64,000 bases of DNA from Dentipellis sp. KUC8613 (lineage: Eukaryota; Basidiomycota; Agaricomycetes; Russulales; Hericiaceae): the NCBI GenBank assembly GCA_002286715.1, contig NSJX01000002.1, forward strand, positions 854,396 to 918,395, read 5' to 3'. How positions within the stretch are numbered: position 1 is the stretch's first letter; the number at the start of each line of letters is the position of its first letter. A program made the position numbers and the translations under genes. The notes beneath the pieces were generated by a model that saw only the letters and a list, made by a program, of their open reading frames with translations, did not search any database and was not told where the DNA came from. Shown here piece by piece: positions 11,001 to 21,175 of this stretch.

Positions 11001-12064
11001 AGCTGCCCTCCAACGAGCACATAGTCATAGGTCATACGCACTCGATTGATCTGGATCTCCTACTATTGTTACGCAGTGATGTTCGGCGGCAATATGGGTC
11101 ATTAGCTCATACTGCATTGTGTTCGTGTCCTGGCTAAATGCGCGTCAGATCCGCAGTGGCTACGTTTATGCGAATTTTCTTACAACTCATCCACGAGAAT
11201 GTGTTTGCACCACATGGACACTTTCTTGTGGGTTCCAAAAAGCTTGACCCCATACAGCAGAAGGTCGTCAAAGTCAAGACTATTGCTGCGCAAGAGTGTT
11301 ATCCGGTACTCTCGGAAGACTTCCACGATCACGTATGTGGTTGGATCAGTGTCCTTGAGGTTCTCCGGAGTCTTCTGAATGGTGCCGTTCATTCCCTTCT
11401 CCTTCACAGCCTCTGCCACCACGTCGTCCGGCCCCTGGCCTTTCGACTTGGCTTGCGAGATTCGCCAAGCAACGCTACCCTCTCTTAGGGAGATATTCCT
11501 GTCTTCGAGGAAGTTCTTAAACGGTTTCAAAAGTTTCGCGATGATCTTTTGGCTAGTGGGGGTATCGAATTCAATACCCAGAGACAATAAAAGAGCATAT
11601 ACCTTTCCTGTGCATCACAGATCGTGAAGTTGCTCTCCAATCCGGCGAGATTCGCATGCATCCTCAGGAATCGAGCACACAAAGAGTGAAACGTCCCCAT
11701 TCGCAGTCTGCTCGTTGCTTCCTTTCCAATGAGTTTCGTCAGCCTGACTCTCATTTCATTCGCGGCCTTGTTTGTGAACGTGACCGCGCATATAGACGAT
11801 GGAGCAATGCGGTGCTGAATGATGAGGTATGCGATGCGTGATGTTAGGACCTAAGGCGCTGTAAGTAGCGATTGTTAGAAATTGAGACGAAGCTAGACCT
11901 TGGTCTTCCCGCTCCCTGGACCCGCCAATATCTGCAGCGGGACATGTGGTGAGTGTTGAACAGCTGTGAGGTCCCGAGAGTGTGAGCGGGGAGCACAAGC
12001 AAAGTAGAGAAGGATACCCGCCTCGTCGCTGTGGGTCATTCAGAGTCGTCAGTAGTTGCTCCAT
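8048..12064 (-). CDS. SRS2: Srs2-like UvrD/Rep-family (SF1A) DNA helicase
   Basis: ATP-driven 3'-5' DNA helicase; yeast Srs2 strips Rad51 from ssDNA to limit recombination. The minus-strand gene has more than ten exons. All SF1 motifs are visible in order: LQILAGPGSGKTK (Walker A, near 11915), AVTFTNKAANEMR (Ia), HILVDEL|QDTN (II), VGDPDQSIYAWRSAD (III), FLEQNYRSTASIL (IV), STCHSAKGLEWPVV (V) and RRLLYVACTRAQ (VI). The first exons are 12064-12022, 11963-11899 and 11850-11603. After the helicase core comes a Pro/Ser-rich tail of over 200 residues, ending in KKFKSPGQ. It was called Srs2 rather than a bacterial-type UvrD because of this long disordered tail and its eukaryotic setting. The first intron has a GC donor. 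The start was chosen because MEQLLTTLNDPQRRAVQHSP matches the family N-terminus. Confidence 0.9.
11964..12021 (-). other. non-canonical GC-AG intron in the helicase gene
   Basis: To join exon 1 (LNDPQRR) to the family-conserved AVQHSPHVPLQILAGPG in frame, the 58-nt intron must start with GC (CGAG|gcgggt) and end cacag. The nearby GT (gtatcc) leaves the wrong phase for either usable acceptor. GC-AG introns are a known minor class spliced by the major spliceosome. Confidence 0.65.
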
Positions 12065-12371
12065 TGTGAAGCATGAAGTGGTCGTGGTGGTAGAGAGTCT
12101 GGAGACAGCCGACGCGCGCAACGACGCGACTGCAATTGTGGTCGCGTGGATCATGTGATCATGTAGGGGCCGGTCCACGCTCGGTCCACGGACGTAATGG
12201 TGCGGGGGACGTGGTCCGCAGCATACCCACAGGATGACATGGTGGGCGCTAAGAGGAGGGTTATAAGCAGCGTGGCCACCCGCAGGCGTATTGTCACCAA
12301 CCGAGTGGTTTGCACGCGGCCTCTCTTCCTCCGAGTCACTAACTCGCTTTATCGTCCCTGAATAGCTCGTC
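12065..12371. promoter_or_regulatory. shared divergent promoter, helicase / metacaspase
   Basis: The 307 bp between the two start codons must hold both promoters. The centre is G/C-rich with repeated cggtccacg-like words near 12170-12190 (ggtccacgctcggtccacgg). No TATA box was seen in it. Confidence 0.55.
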
Positions 12372-14836
12372 ATGTGGAATAACTATCCTGGTAATCCTGG
12401 ATATCGCCCTCCCCCGGGCCCTCCTCCAGCCAGCTCGTATGGCGCGCCGCCACCAAGGTACGACTTGCCTTCTGAACTCTGAGATGACACAGGGTCCTGA
12501 GTTTGCCGCGCAGCTCGCAGTTGGGCTTCCCTTCCCCGTACGCTTGTAACCTCGTGCCAACGTGTACAGATTTTAACCCCGATCATCAGCGATGCGCAGT
12601 TTAATATGCCGGGATACGCGCCCTCCTACGGCCCTCCTCCCGGTCCACCGCCGGGTGCTGGTGGGTACGTGCGCTTGTTGTTTGGAGCTGACCTTAATAC
12701 AGTATGCTCAATCGAATGGCTACATGACAGGTATCCGCCCGCAGGCCCTCCGCCCGGGCCTCCACCGATCCATAGGCACAACCGTCCAGGCTATCCTTCT
12801 CACCCACCCCCGAGTGAGTACCAGTATGGGGCCCCTCCTCCAGGTCCTCCCCCAGGTCCTCCTCCGAGACCCTCGTGAGTCGCTTCTGACACTCATGCAT
12901 CGAGAATCATCTTTCATGAGTTAGCAGACAATATGGAGGTGCGCCACGAGGCGACTTCGCTCCTCCTCGTACGTGAGAATTTATCAATGGTCCTGCTGTA
13001 TCTTACAATTTTGGATCAATTAGCTGGACCGCCACCTTCGATGCCACCGCCGGAGCAGCAGAACTATGGACCTCAGTTTGAAGGCGCGAATCACCAGCAA
13101 CAGCAGCCATTCTTCCAGTACTCACAGTGTAACGGAAAGAAGAAGGCGCTTTGTGTGCGTAGCGGTAATTCGGGTCGTGTGCGCCAGTCTCACAGACTGA
13201 TTAGATCGGAATCAACTATTTCGGTACCGACGCCGAGTTGAAAGGCTGCATCAATGATGCCCGAAACATCGAAAGGTTTATTTGTGGTGAGTACGTTGAT
13301 CGATGTCAACAGCCCGCAGCTAAACCGTTGTTTCAGCCAACTTTGGATATCGGCGAGACGATATCGTCGTCCTTACAGATGACCAACAGGATCCCATGTC
13401 ACGACCTACCAAGGACAACATAGTAACTTATCACCCTTAGTAGCTGTATACTCACGCTGACGAGTGACTAGCTGCGTGCTATGCAATGGCTCGTGCGAGA
13501 TGCGCATCCAAACGACTCGCTATTCTTCCATTGTGAGGCCTTCCACCTCTTCTATTGCTTGTAGCTCACCAAAAGAAATAGACTCCGGCCACGGAGGCCA
13601 AACGAAAGATTTGGATGGCGATGAAGCTGATGGCTTCGATGAAGGTGAGTGTCAAATGTAGATGACGATCCACCCCCCTACTGAGCTAGAGTATGAAGTC
13701 ATATATCCCTTGGACTTCCAAAATAATGGACACATCACTGACGATGTGAGTGCTAACGAGCTCTGTATAGTCTAGAGATTGATTATCATTATCCAGACTA
13801 TGCATGATCTCATGGTCAAGCCATTGCCTCCGGGCTGCCGCCTGACTGCCATCTACGACGTAAGTAGAACTGAAGTTCCATAGTGTGCAGCGTTACTTAC
13901 CTGCCGATAGTCATGCCATTCCGGCTCTGCACTTGGTCAGTCCTATCTCATATCTAACTTATCTAGTGTATTCATTTCAATTTGCGCACTCCAGATCTGC
14001 CTTATATCGTCAGTATCATCATAGCTATCCCTTGTCTCCCTAGTGCTGACAACGTCTACAGTATTCGACAGAAGGCAAAATCAAAGAGCCTAATCTGGCC
14101 GCGGAAGCCGGCCAAGGTCTGCTGAGCGCCGTCTCGTCGTACGCCCGCGGAGACATGGGCGGCGTGTTCAGCTCTGTCAGCGGACTGCTGAAGTCCGCCA
14201 CTGGGAATGGTGCGAAGGCGAACGCCCGTGCGAGGCAGACGAGGACCAGTCCCGCCGATGTAGTGCGTACCCTCATTGTCATGGTAATTGGAGCGACTTC
14301 CATAACTCCGTTGCTGTGCAGATTTCCTTCAGTGGATGCAAGGATTCACAGACCAGTGCGGATGCCGTTGAGGCTGGATCCGCCACGGGTGCTATGAGCT
14401 TTGTGAGTCGCTTCATTCGACGAGTTCGTTGCTTATGCTCACCCATCACGGTGACAGGCTTTCATGACTGCGCTGAGTACGGCAATTCATATTCGACGAT
14501 GTATTCCGCAGGACACTGAATGTACTGATTTGCAGGTTCCAACTCTCGGCAGAGCTACCAGCAGCTCCTCCAAGGTCTTCGGTAAGTCCCTTCGGTAGCC
14601 CCCTTGGTAGAAACACGTGTTAAACCCTTACACAGGGGTATCTTGAAAGCCAAGTACAGCCAGAAGCCTCAGGTAAGCACTGCATTCCTCACCTGATTTG
14701 CTTGATGCTGATATAGAGGTCCCACAGCTGTCGAGCTCTCATCCCATGGTGTGTGGACCCCTTACGTATACCTGCGTCTACCTGCTGTAACTCTAACTCG
14801 TCATTCTAGGACACCAACCTGCTGTTCATCTGTTAA
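12372..14836 (+). CDS. MCA1: type I metacaspase with proline-rich prodomain
   Basis: Caspase-fold cysteine protease that cleaves after Arg/Lys and acts in protein quality control and regulated cell death. The N-terminal prodomain is built of Pro/Gly/Tyr repeats (GPPPGPPPGAGG and similar, spread over several exons up to about 13100). The p20 domain follows: INYFGTDAELKGCINDA, then DDIVVLTDDQQDPMSRPT. The catalytic His is in FFHYSGHGGQTKDLDGDE, split by an intron after FFH; the catalytic Cys is in YDSCHSGSALDLPY, also at an intron. The p10 part has ISFSGCKDSQTSADA. The last exons give SSHPMDTNLLFIC. No zinc finger precedes the prodomain. There are about twelve short introns. Length and order match fungal metacaspases. 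Confidence 0.92.
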
Positions 14837-15257
14837 GTACCATCCACCACCACCACCTGCTTGTGTCAACATCTTGTATCGCTGCGCACCACGCAGGAGC
14901 ATCTGTATCAACAATCCGAACGCCAATTGCAGTAGCCATTAGCCAAGTTGGTCTTGTATCGAGTTACTTATATCATTACGGACGATCGAAGAATCGAATC
15001 CCTACCATTGGTGTAGAGTACGAGTACCTGCTACCAGTAACCGTAGAGCCGCCGTCTGTGACACTCCCTCTACGTGTATTAGCGACTGCCGCATCCAACG
15101 CGCAATAACGTTACTTATATAAATTACGCTGCAGATTGCCTCTACCGGGCCGACGGGAAATTACAAACCAAGATAGGTGAGGTGTAGGATGTATACTATA
15201 CAAAAACGTGAGGCTCCATCCGAGATTAATCTTCCATGAGGCTTTGCTGTGTCCGTG
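14837..15257. other. intergenic between convergent genes, no gene seen
   Basis: About 420 bp between the metacaspase stop and the stop of the minus-strand phosphatase gene, presumably two 3' untranslated regions. Contains a short ccaccaccaccacctg repeat near 14842. No RNA gene was recognised. Confidence 0.5.
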
Positions 15258-17046
15258 TTAGGGCTCAGCGTCCTCAGTGTCTACGACTTTATGTTTGGAC
15301 TCTTTGTGCTTGTGACACTTGACGCTGTATATACGCGCCTGGCCGTCAGTGCCGAACGGGACTGTCTTCGGACCCTTGTCCTCCTCCGCATCGTCGTTGT
15401 CGTCGAGGGGTTTGACATCTTCGTCGTCGTAATCGTCGCTCGCAGCACGGGCGGCCACTGCTCTACGATGGCGTGCGGGGGAGTCGATCACGAGAGCAGA
15501 CAGCTTTCTGCCATACACCTAGGTGTTCATTATCGGTCAGTATCAATATCTAAGCTGGTGTAAAAATGCAAGACATACACAGCCAGAATCCAGCCCGAGA
15601 GTCCACCGCTGGACATCGAGCCCACGAGACGCGGTGTGCCCGTATATCACGGTGGAGGGCTTGCAGGGGAGACGACCGCCTTTCGCGTTCGCGGCGTTGA
15701 CGTCGAAGCCCTCGCACAGGGGCATCATGCCGTTCCAGATATCGGCCCAGAATGTCCCTTTCTTGGTTTTCCTGCAGTGGCTCATTCAGCGATCAAAGTC
15801 GGACAAACGAAGAGCAGCGGAGAACATGCCTTGTGATGGTGTTGTCCATCGCGAGGTTGCGCATGTTGAGGACGTTCCATGGTACGGCGTTTTGCTTGAT
15901 CTCGTTTAAGATTGCGAGCTCTTGCGCGTTGCGCATGTTTTCGTCCGTCGGCTCTGGCTTGACGTCTTCGCCGTAACCGTCACCGTCTAAAGACAGAGAA
16001 GGGGTACCCAGATGCGACAGGTCTGGCAGGTGGGCCAAGGGCTGGTGCGAGGAAGTGATGCTGCGTGTGGGGTCGTAGGGGAGCAGGCCGGCGTGCGCGA
16101 TGAAGGCGTGCTGCGAAGGGAGGTGGATAATGAGGGGCAACGAGCGCATGTAGTCGTACTCCGCCTTCGAAATTGACCTGCGTATGTTCGTCAGATTCAT
16201 TGACGCATTTAAATTGATATGTGCGCCATACCGAGCGATCTTATAATGCCCCGAAAGCATCTGCCACCCCTCCGGCACCCTCGACCACCACTTGCGCTCG
16301 TTCTTCCTAATCTTCTTCTGCTTCTTGATCCACCGCTCCTCGTCGAGGTCCTCGTCCTGGTTTGCAGCCTGCCAGCGGCTCTCGACCGCATTCAGCCACT
16401 CCGCGCCCTTGCCATGATCGAGCTCCTTGATCCATTCAATCCAGCCCCGCCATTCAATGATCTTCTGGTCGTGGTTCCCGCGGATGCCCGTGATGTTGTG
16501 CGTCGTAAGGTACGAGATGACGGAGAGCGATCCCGCGTGGGTGCCTTTGGCTGCGATGTCGCCGACGTGGAAGAGCGTGTCTTTGTCCGGGTTGTAGGAC
16601 ATCTTATCCAGGAGGGCACTATGGCGAGGTTAGAAAGGGGTGGGTGGTGGGAGGAGGCACAGGGCTTACTGGAGAGCCTGGCTCATGCCGTGAATATCAC
16701 CAACAAAGATGGCGCGCCTGCCAGGCGTATCTGCATGTTGGACGTCGCGTCAGAATGGTAGCTCGCTCCGCAGCGACGAACGAACCTAAAGACAACTGCT
16801 TTGCGGGGACACTGCGCATACGGACATACTGTCCAAAATCTGGGAAGGCTAGAAAGCGAGGAGGGTCAGTCAATAGAAATTCTAGGTTTAGGGCGACGAG
16901 GGCATACAAATCTTCTCAGCCCCTAGGATGCCATGAACATCGTCGGTAACCTCGTTCCCTATGCCCAGTGACAAGACGATGATGAGGAAAAGGCAGACGA
17001 TGACGAACGATACCGCTCTTCTCAACACGGACTGGTGCGCGGCCAT
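15258..17046 (-). CDS. PPN2: membrane-anchored calcineurin-like metallophosphatase (Ppn2/ApaH-like)
   Basis: Metal-dependent phosphoesterase of the ApaH-like group; the yeast relative Ppn2 is a vacuolar endopolyphosphatase. The protein opens MAAHQSVLRRAVSF then a hydrophobic segment (VIVCLFLIIVLSLGIG), a signal anchor placing the catalytic domain in the lumen. Motifs in order: AIFVGDIHGMSQAL, LFHVGDIAAKG, ITGIRGNHDQKI, AFIAHAGLLPYDP, and VIYGHTASRGLDVQ. Together these supply the usual metal ligands. An acidic/basic insert (KKQKKIRKNERKWW) lies after the GNHD block. The C-terminus is charged and probably disordered (DDYDDEDVKPLDDNDDAEED). Five or more short introns interrupt the gene. Assignment to Ppn2 rather than another metallophosphatase rests on the N-terminal anchor and the GHT-x3-GLD motif. 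Confidence 0.82.
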
Positions 17047-17229
17047 GGTGAAGCTCGAGAGCCTCGGGGGACGAGCGGGAGCACTTGGGGAGAGAGGCAG
17101 GAGACAAGACAGTCACAATGGAATGAAATGAGCATCATATATATGGTTCGCGGTTCGCGCCGCGTCGCAGCAACGCGGTTGGAGCGATCTAATCTAATCT
17201 ATGTACACGCGCCTCCCGGCCCACGTTGC

Positions 17230-18015
17230 CTAAGCACGCACAATGTTCCCTGCCATGTCTCTCCGTCGGTCGACTTCTTTGTAGTCTTCGTTGTCTTTTG
17301 CGCCCGCTCCGACCCATTTCCATGCGTTATCCCGAATGAATGTCTCGTAAGACCACAGCGTCTTCTCTAAATCAGTAACAGGTGCTCTCCAAGTGTACGT
17401 TTGCGCCTCGACAGTTTCTGTGAGCTCCGAGGCTTGAGGCAGAGGTGGGGCCGACGTGGGCACCACTTCCGATTCCACACCAGGTAGCGAGGCCGTCGAC
17501 AGGGGGATCAAGGGTCCCAGCGGATGAATGGAAACGGTCGTGCGGGTGTATTCCTGGGAGTACGTGTATCAGTCGAGAGCTGCAGAGCCGGATATTGGTA
17601 CTGCGAGTACGAAGCTGGACTAACATTTCCTTCGAAAACATCTAGCCAATGGATATCGCTTGCCGTCAAACCCTCTACCAATGTCCCTCGGACTGATCTC
17701 TCTTCCTCCGTCAGCTCATGATCGAAGAGTGGTTTGCTTGTTGAGTAGGGAAGGATACCAGGATAGTCGGCATGCTGGTCCCATGGTTACTCACGTTCTG
17801 GGGGGGGGAAGCTTGAGGATATATACATACCTTGACATGGTGGCGAGTATAGTCCTACTAGCATGCGCTTAGCTAAAACGGTATCTTCCCTGCGAAGCAG
17901 ACTGACTAACCGTCAAGATCGCGGGGCATATTGTCAGATGTGCACCATCATTCTGGATGACCCTCTTCAGTATCTTGGGGTGCATCAGAGTCCCGTAGAA
18001 GAATGCCGAAGACAT
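17230..18015 (-). CDS. AIG2/gamma-glutamylcyclotransferase-like protein
   Basis: Small protein of the GGCT-like fold. Exons on the minus strand give MSSAFFYGTLMHPKILKRVI, then DYTRHHVK, then ADYPGILPYSTSKPLFDHEL, a block ending LDVFEGN, and finally EYTRTTVSIHPLGPLIP. YGTLMHP forms the substrate loop. The Glu in FEGN-EYTR sits where AIG2-like proteins keep their catalytic acid. The tail has VEAQTYTWRAPVTDLEKTLWSYETFI, close to the usual fungal AIG2-like ending. The substrate is not shown by the sequence. An intron near 17800 contains nine G in a row. Four introns of about 50-80 nt were placed; total length is near 200 residues, normal for the family. Confidence 0.83.
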
Positions 18016-18516
18016 GACAGGGAGACGTAGCTCAGTTCTTCAATTGCTGGTACTTATCGGGCCGTTATAGCAGGCTGGATATAGCAAGCGTCGGATCAGG
18101 GATCGATCAGTCCGTCCGCCCTTCGGTTATCTTATCGCGCGGGACAGGACATTTGAATCGAAGGGATACGAGTGGTCGTCGAGCTCCGAAGCCCGTCCGG
18201 AGTCCCTTGAGAACCACATCGGTCAGTTATTCGGCCTATGTCTGACATCTGACTCTGACTCGGCCTTGTCGGTGCCTCGTGGTGTCATGCTTGAGCACAG
18301 TGGCGTTTTTCCGGGGTTTCTACCAACCAACCATCGACCTCCTGCAGAGCGCTGATAGCGCACGAAGGCCCGAGGCCAAGCAACTTATATATCATAACCC
18401 GGCTTTCGGTTCATCAACAGACGAGTCAAGCATTGGTATGACTCGCCCTTCTGCATTTCATGCTATAAAGACCTGACATTTCTGCTACGCATTCCGTTAG
18501 CCATCGATCTTGTAAG
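18016..18516. promoter_or_regulatory. divergent promoter region, AIG2-like / PLP enzyme
   Basis: About 500 bp between two divergent starts. It holds ttatatatcataa near 18385, about 130 nt before the PLP-enzyme start on the plus strand. No other element was identified. Confidence 0.45.
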
Positions 18517-20272
18517 ATGACCGCTTCATTGGAGCTCGCTGCGGATACGCAGAATGTCACGTACTCTGGTACACCGCCGCCGTTCGGCCATCCCATGCAC
18601 AAGTACTTCGGGTTTGAACCCACATATGTAAACTTGAACCATGGTGAGTTAGCAGCTCGGACGCGCTGCATCTAGTTAACATGGACCTATTTCAGGATCA
18701 TACGGCTCGATGCCGCTTCCCGTCTCCAACGCGTGCGACGCATTGTCCAGGAAGATTGAATCCAACCCGGATAAGTTCATGCGCACCGAGTTAGGTGGTC
18801 TGCTTCGCTCTGCGAGGACCCGACTCGCGAAGTTCGTAGGCGCCGAGCCTGATGAAGTCGTGTTCGTCCCGAACGCGAGCCATGGTGTTAACACCGTGCT
18901 CAAGAATTTCGAGTGGCACGAGGGCGACATCATCATCGGCAGTGAGTTGCAGCCAGTTATCACGGGATGCACATTTGCGAGCTGCGCACTAATGTGGAAT
19001 TCTTAGCAACCACAACGTACAACGCTGTCTCGAGGACGATACAGTATCTGCACGATATCCCACCCCATCCGACGGTCTCCACGTTCACTCTCAATTACCC
19101 GACTACCCAGGAGGCCATTATAGATTCATATACCTCGCATCTGCGCACCGCCAAGGCCACATTGGCAGCAAGCCAGAAAGCCGACGGCCCTAAGCTGAAG
19201 ATCGTCGCGGTTCTAGACGGCATCGTTGCCAACCCAGGAGTTTTATACCCATGGAAGGAGCTGACCCAGGTCTGCCGTGAAGAGGGGGTATGGAGCGTTA
19301 TCGATGCTGCGCACAATCTCGGCCAGGAGCCGAATATAGACTTAGGAAAGGTCCAACCCGACTTCTTTATTTCCGTGAGTGTCAGCTGCGACTCGTGCCG
19401 TCATTCTACCCTCCCTATGTCCGTGCTCACGCCTGAGCTAACGCCTGACCTCATAGAATGCCCATAAATGGCTCTACGCGAAGCGTGGCTCTGCTATCCT
19501 GTATGCGCCCAAAAGGTAAAGCTTCCACCGCCCTTGTGCTCTTCATCCTTTCTTATCATGTATTCCAGAAATCAGCCAGTATTGAAGTCGCCGTTCCCGA
19601 CCCCCCACGCGTACGTGTCGCCTTCTGACCCACCCGGGGGGCCTGAAGCGCCGAACTTCATCGAAGCATTCGGGTGTACGTCTTCCTCCACTTCCGGAAA
19701 GCCAGCTCGTCCTCATCGTCGTTATATGATCAGGGACAGGAACTCGCGACCCCGCACCTTACCTCAGCGTTAATGCAGGTCCGTCTCATCCGTACAGTTA
19801 TCCAAAGCACTGCCTGATATATTCACAGCGCTCGATTTCCGCGAGTGGCTCGGCGGCGAAGCTAAGATCTACGAGTACTGCCATAAGCTGGCGCTTGACG
19901 GCGGAAAGCGCCTCGCGGAGCTCTTGGGCACGGAGGTGCTCGACAAGACTGGCGCGCAGACGCTGACGATGGTCAATGTTGAGATCCCGATATCCGATGC
20001 CGTGCCTTATACCAGAGAGGTCGACTTGTTCCTCCAGAACAAGCTTCTCCTGGAGTGGAACACGTATGCTGCTCATTACAAGCATAATGGGAAGTGGTGG
20101 GTCCGGTGCAGCGCGCAGGTGTGGAACGAGGTATGCTGTTTCACCGCTTCGATTCCGTGGATTGTGGGTCTGATAGGTGTTTGAACACTAGGTCTCCGAC
20201 TTCGAGTATCTCGCGAAGGCGCTCAAGGCGGTCTGCCCAGAGGTGGAGAAGAAATTCGGCAAGGCGGCCTAG
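18517..20272 (+). CDS. class V aminotransferase-fold PLP enzyme (isopenicillin-N-epimerase/Egt2-like)
   Basis: Pyridoxal-phosphate enzyme of the class V aminotransferase/cysteine desulfurase group. Exons begin 18517-18643, 18696-18941 and 19007 onward. The N-terminus has FGHPMHKYFGFEPTYVNLNHGSYGSMPLPV, with the glycine-rich N-H-G-S-Y-G loop. Further on come VFVPNASHGVNTVL, VIDAAHNLGQEP (cofactor aspartate) and FFISNAHKWLYAKRGSA, whose Lys should bind PLP. The end is VSDFEYLAKALKAVCPEVEKK. Sequence alone does not separate an ergothioneine-pathway C-S lyase (Egt2) from a cysteine desulfurase-like or epimerase-like enzyme, so no symbol is given. Length of roughly 440 residues fits the group. Five introns, all GT-AG. 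Confidence 0.86.
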
Positions 20273-21132
20273 AAAACTGCTGTGAAATTAAGGGAATAAG
20301 AAGTCTAGAAGATATACTCACCTGTACTCCTTTAGAGAATGTGAACTCACTGGCATGAAAAGTCACCAACCAGCCGGAATCTGATATTTATAGACACCCA
20401 CAAGATCTGTTTGGTGATGGGATAAGTGCGCAGAAAGATTTGGGCCCTTCGCCGAAGCCTTGGGAAGAAGGTATCTCCATTGTGTAACTTGAATGAACGT
20501 CAGCAGATCCTCTGCTCCCTCTATTGGATTGACAGATGCGACAAGCAATGGAAAAATGGAGACATATAAGTATAGGTACAGAGACTATTCCTCAAAGACG
20601 TGCATGTTCTGTGGAAGTTTTACTGCAAATTTGCCTACTAAACCGTGCGGAATGGAGAATGTTTGCTCGCGCATTGCCTTTACTCTCCACTAGTGCGCCA
20701 ACGGGGGCGTGCACTTCGTTGTCGTACTCCTTCGTGGTCCAGACACTCTCCAATCTTCCACGGGATTTTGATTGCACACCGATGCTCTTCATTTGAAGTG
20801 CCTGTGCCAGCGTTAGCGCAGTCTCTGCTGACGGGCTTGATCTTCCGACTGTATATTTTGATGAATGTGCCTGCTCTATACACAAGTTATATGAGTATTT
20901 CAAAATTAAGGTCTGTGAAGGAGACTAGGAATAGAGGATTTGCTGGGCATCCGCAAGCGAAAACTGCTATCCCCGGCTGTAATCACACGGTGTCCGCAGA
21001 CGCAACAAAGATATTTAGACGCCGGCACCGCACGAGTGATGCGCTCTGCATTGCAGGCGCTTCTGTACACTCTCCGATGGCTATTGGCAGCCGCTGGCGA
21101 CTGGGTCCTCGTTTCAGCAGGTCTTCGCCGAA
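20273..21132. other. 0.9-kb intergenic stretch, no supported gene
   Basis: Short frames are present on both strands, none with known motifs or sensible exon joins. Just before the next gene, a TATA-like element is seen. Confidence 0.5.
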
Positions 21133-21140
21133 TATATAAG
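21133..21140 (+). promoter_or_regulatory. TATA box of the Cys-rich protein gene
   Basis: TATATAAG sits 36-43 nt before the ATG at 21176, implying a very short 5' leader or a start further downstream. Confidence 0.45.
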
Positions 21141-21175
21141 CCTCACGCGATTACCACACGTCACCAACTCACACC

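Noticed and set aside
18517..20272. Naming the class V PLP enzyme as Egt2 of ergothioneine synthesis
   Set aside because: The fold and lysine are clear, but I see no residues that separate Egt2 from related lyases or desulfurases, and no Egt1-like gene lies nearby.
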